Source of the DNA: an uncultured Bacteroidales bacterium
GTDB taxonomy: Bacteria; Bacteroidota; Bacteroidia; Bacteroidales; P3
DNA length: 49,482 nt
Assembly (NCBI GenBank): GCA_947167075.1
Contig: CAMVGR010000015.1
Location: forward strand, 1 to 49,482
Reading direction: 5' to 3'
Position numbers and translations under genes: made by a program. Below the pieces are notes generated by a model, which searched no databases, was not told the DNA's origin, and saw only the letters and a program-made list of their open reading frames with translations. How positions within the stretch are numbered: the stretch's first letter is position 1; the number at the start of each line of letters is the position of its first letter. Of this stretch, positions 46,636 through 49,482 are shown piece by piece.

Positions 46636-47346
46636 ATGACGAGACGTACCTTCCTCACACTGGCACTACTGCTTGTTTGCATCGCAGCCACCGCACAGGA
46701 GCCCATCATCCCATCGCACGAGCTGCCCAATATGCGACGCTTCCTGCCGCCGCCACCCGACACCGCCAGTGCAGCCTTTCAGTATGACAAGGCTCAGTAT
46801 CGCTGGGGGCTGGAGCAACGCAAAGACAGTGCCCGCTGCGCACTGGCCACTCGCGATGCGGAATGGAGCGTGGACTATATGTGCCGCATCATGGGTGGAG
46901 CCATGGGCATCACCCTCTCCAAGGATTCCACTCCCGCCATCTATGCCATGCTCACGGCAGGCATCTTCACCGCCGACAAGGTGAGCGAGACCGCCAAAAA
47001 ACACTACATGCGTATTCGCCCCTATATGTACTATGGCGAGCCAACCATAGCCCCGTGGGACGAAGAGGAGCTGAGCCACAATGGGTCCTACCCCAGCGGC
47101 CACACCATCCTCGGATGGACCACAGCCCTGCTGCTCACCGAGCTAGCACCCGAACATGCCGACACCATCCTCGCACGCGGCTACATGTATGGTCAAAGCC
47201 GTGTGATAGCTGGCTTCCACTGGCAGAGCGACGTGGAAGCAGGCCGACTGGCTGCCAGCGCTGCCGTGGCCCGATTGCATGCCGACAAACGCTTCATGAA
47301 GATGATGAAGCGGGCTAGAAAAGAATATAAGAAACTGTCAAGATAG
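46636..47346 (+). CDS. PAP2-family class A acid phosphatase
   Basis: The 236-residue protein has a signal peptide (TFLTLALLLVCIAATAQ) and all three PAP2 motifs: KKHYMRIRP, PSGH, and SRVIAGFHWQSD with the catalytic His. It matches secreted class A (PhoN-like) acid phosphatases, which release phosphate from many organic esters in the periplasm. It abuts the ABC-F gene directly (TAG ATG). Confidence 0.93.
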   Translation: MTRRTFLTLALLLVCIAATAQEPIIPSHELPNMRRFLPPPPDTASAAFQYDKAQYRWGLEQRKDSARCALATRDAEWSVDYMCRIMGGAMGITLSKDSTPAIYAMLTAGIFTADKVSETAKKHYMRIRPYMYYGEPTIAPWDEEELSHNGSYPSGHTILGWTTALLLTELAPEHADTILARGYMYGQSRVIAGFHWQSDVEAGRLAASAAVARLHADKRFMKMMKRARKEYKKLSR

Positions 47347-49167
47347 ATGGCCGACGCTCTGCTCACCGTCGAGAACCTCACCAAGAGCTTCGGCGACAAA
47401 CTGCTTTTCGAGGATATATCCTTCGGCATCAACGCCGGACAGAAATCTGCCCTCATCGCCCGCAACGGCTACGGCAAGTCGACCCTGCTGAACATATTGA
47501 TGACCGCCTACGGACAGCGCGGCTACAACACCCTTCAGGACTGTGGCAAAATCACCTTCCGCAACGACCTTCGATTGGCTTACCTTCCACAAAGCCCAGA
47601 AGCATACCCACACCAATTGGTGCGTGACTTCGTCTACGACATACAGCGTCCGGAGACAGAGGAGACGTGGGTATTCGAACAGCGAGTGGCGGAGATATTG
47701 AGCCGGATGAAGATGGACGACCTGCTAGACCGCTCGATCGAGACCCTCAGCGGAGGAGAACAAAAGAAAGCCGCCCTTTGCCGCCTGCTGATGGACGACT
47801 GCAACCTGCTCATCCTCGACGAACCGACCAACCACCTCGACATCGAGATGATAGAGTGGCTCGAAGACTTCCTGTCGCGCCAGCGGCTGGCACTGCTCAT
47901 GGTGACCCACGACCGCTACTTCCTTGACAATGTATGCGACAATATATACGAGCTGGACAACGCCCGTCTCTACCACTATCGCGGCCACTACGACTACTAT
48001 CTAGAGAAGAAGGCCGAACGCGAAGCCAACGAGCGTGCCGAAGTAGAAAAGGCTCGTAGCCTGTATCGCACCGAACTGGAATGGATGCGACGCATGCCCC
48101 AAGCTCGTGGCACCAAGGCACAGGCCCGTATCGATGCCTTCTACGAACTCGAAGCCAAAGCCCACACTCGCTTCGACGACAGCCGACCGCAACTAACAGT
48201 GAAGACCGAACGCATCGGCGGCAAGATACTAGAGCTCTACAATGTGTGCTATCATCAGCTGATCGACGATTTCTCCTACGTCTTCAAGCGGGGTGAGAAA
48301 ATAGGCATCGTAGGCCCTAACGGTGTCGGGAAAAGCACGTTTCTCAATATCATCACCGAAAGGCTACGACCCACCTCTGGGCGAGTTGTGGTGGGACAGA
48401 CCATCCAGTTTGGCTACTACACACAGGCCGGCATGAAGGCACCCGACGACCGACGGGTGATAGACCTAGTGAAAGACATTGCGGAGGAAATCGAGATAGA
48501 GGGCGGTCGCAGCATGTCGGCCCATCAGTTTCTGACCTATTTCGGATTCGACGGCACCACACAATACAACTACTTCGGCAACCTCAGCGGTGGCGAACGC
48601 CGGAGGCTGTATCTGCTGCAGGTGCTGATGGCCAACCCTAACTTCTTGATTCTGGACGAGCCCACGAACGACCTAGACATATACACCCTGCAGATACTTG
48701 AACAATTCCTGCAAACCTATAAAGGATGCCTGATCATTGTAAGCCACGACCGTTCCTTTATGGATCACATCGTCGACCATCTGTTTGTCTTCGAGGGTAA
48801 TGGAAAGATAAAAGACTATCACAGCAACTATACACGCTATCGCATGGAGCGCCAGATGGCCGAACGCGAACGACAGCTGGAAGTGCGCGAGAAGAAGTCG
48901 GCAGAACGGGCCTCTACAACCCTCAATCAGCAATCCATCGCCAATCCTAAACGGAAAGCCTCGTACAAAGAGAAGAAAGAATACGAACTTCTAACAGCAG
49001 AAATTGAGACACTCACGCTCGAAAAGACAGGTCTCGAAACCCAACTGGGCAACGGTGAGCTGTCCGATCCAGCTGCCATCACTCGTGCCTCGGCCCGCAT
49101 CGGCGAGCTGATTACCCTTTTGGACGAGAAAGAGCTCAGATGGCTCGAATTGGACGAGCTAATGTAA
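47347..49167 (+). CDS. ABC-F family ATPase (Uup-like)
   Basis: The 606-residue cytosolic protein has two ABC ATPase domains and no membrane part. The first has Walker A ARNGYGKST (usual first Gly replaced by Ala), signature LSGGEQKK and Walker B LLILDEPTNHLD; the second has GPNGVGKST, LSGGERRR and FLILDEPTNDLD. The inter-domain linker is charged and the C-terminal tail is a coiled coil (AERERQLEVREKKSAE...), as in Uup. ABC-F proteins act on ribosomes; Uup-like members also affect DNA stability. Antibiotic-resistance subtypes cannot be told from this alone. Confidence 0.93.
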   Translation: MADALLTVENLTKSFGDKLLFEDISFGINAGQKSALIARNGYGKSTLLNILMTAYGQRGYNTLQDCGKITFRNDLRLAYLPQSPEAYPHQLVRDFVYDIQRPETEETWVFEQRVAEILSRMKMDDLLDRSIETLSGGEQKKAALCRLLMDDCNLLILDEPTNHLDIEMIEWLEDFLSRQRLALLMVTHDRYFLDNVCDNIYELDNARLYHYRGHYDYYLEKKAEREANERAEVEKARSLYRTELEWMRRMPQARGTKAQARIDAFYELEAKAHTRFDDSRPQLTVKTERIGGKILELYNVCYHQLIDDFSYVFKRGEKIGIVGPNGVGKSTFLNIITERLRPTSGRVVVGQTIQFGYYTQAGMKAPDDRRVIDLVKDIAEEIEIEGGRSMSAHQFLTYFGFDGTTQYNYFGNLSGGERRRLYLLQVLMANPNFLILDEPTNDLDIYTLQILEQFLQTYKGCLIIVSHDRSFMDHIVDHLFVFEGNGKIKDYHSNYTRYRMERQMAERERQLEVREKKSAERASTTLNQQSIANPKRKASYKEKKEYELLTAEIETLTLEKTGLETQLGNGELSDPAAITRASARIGELITLLDEKELRWLELDELM

Positions 49168-49482
49168 TCAGGCTTCACCTATTAGTGCTTCTATCGGCAC
49201 GCTGCTGTCCATCAGGCCTATCCTAGTTTCGTCTGCATGGCGATTCACGCCGGTGTAGGCCAGCGAAGCGTCTTCGTAGCGGCGGAATTTGAGGATGGCA
49301 TCGTTCATTTGGGCGCGGTTGAAGACACCGATACGCAACAGCAGGTCGAAGTCGTCGATGGTGAGGCCGGAGACTCTTTCGAAGAGCGACGGCTCCAGTT
49401 TTCGGATGACATCCTCGAGGCTCTCCTCGCGGTAGTCGGTGAGGTACATGAAGATGGGAATGCGCGTGGCGAATTTCATCAG
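49168..49482 (-). CDS. C-terminal end of a large helicase-like protein (partial)
   Basis: The frame is open to the window edge; about 104 residues of the C-terminus are present. The segment ATRIPIFMYLTDYREESLEDVIRKLEPSLFERVSGLTIDDFDLL...NDAILKFRRYEDASLAYTG recalls the end of large DEAD/DEAH helicase proteins annotated as restriction-subunit-like in Bacteroidota. The helicase part is outside the window, so the call depends on that memory. It converges on the ABC-F gene with no gap. Confidence 0.55.
   Translation of the reverse strand: MMKFATRIPIFMYLTDYREESLEDVIRKLEPSLFERVSGLTIDDFDLLLRIGVFNRAQMNDAILKFRRYEDASLAYTGVNRHADETRIGLMDSSVPIEALIGEA

Overview
The window reads as a chromosomal segment of a Bacteroidales-type bacterium (phylum Bacteroidota). 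Three things point there. Promoter boxes of the TAnnTTTGC type stand before many genes. The gene set includes a methylmalonyl-CoA decarboxylase operon, a TonB-dependent receptor with a carboxypeptidase-like N-terminal domain, a DUF6266 protein, and a Rho factor with a long disordered insert. Ribosome binding sites are weak and A-rich. Most of the window has moderate GC content; the first 5.6 kb is clearly AT-rich and looks acquired.

Layout. (1) 1-5.6 kb: an accessory cluster on the minus strand, with a putative restriction endonuclease and an abutting C5-cytosine methyltransferase, followed by two unrecognised genes (a two-pass membrane protein with a basic tail and an all-helical protein). 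(2) 5.6-7.5 kb: a small acidic protein, a BRO-N/Fic protein and a decayed BRO-N gene; the first two have near-identical 109-bp promoter/leader copies. (3) 7.7-12.9 kb: a Na+-translocating methylmalonyl-CoA decarboxylase operon (epimerase, carboxyltransferase, Cys-rich lipoprotein, OadG-like subunit, biotin carrier, beta subunit) that couples the last step of propionate formation to Na+ export. (4) 13.4-18.9 kb: dnaX-dapF-ligA-PagL-like, overlapping genes; dnaX is cut by one in-frame TAG exactly where a gamma-type product would end. (5) 19.1-23.5 kb, minus strand: tRNA(CAT), ruvX, def, a TPR lipoprotein and a PPDK-like protein. (6) 23.7-28 kb: ilvE, gcvH, rho and an HTH protein. (7) 29.2-33.4 kb: cvpA-dus-TPR-pyrB-pyrI-membrane protein operon. 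(8) 33.5-37.2 kb, minus strand: TonB receptor and an M16-like protein without its zinc motif. (9) 37.6-42.8 kb: M20 dipeptidase, Na+/alanine-type symporter and an NfnA-NfnB-like fusion flavoprotein. (10) 42.9-49.5 kb: DUF6266, a mosaic truncated DUF1232 gene carrying a copy of the upstream flavoprotein gene's tail, a two-gene exported unit, an intact DUF1232 gene, an acid phosphatase, an ABC-F ATPase and the end of a large helicase-like gene.

At four intergenic sites there is the same oriented array of 11-bp units (CCGTACTTCCT, CCGTACATGCA repeated, CCGTAGATGCA, CCGTGA). The most unusual signals are the dnaX amber codon, the 11-bp arrays, the mosaic DUF1232/flavoprotein-tail locus, and the four-gene restriction-modification cluster with its two unexplained partners. 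All functional calls are from reading the sequence; no database search was run.
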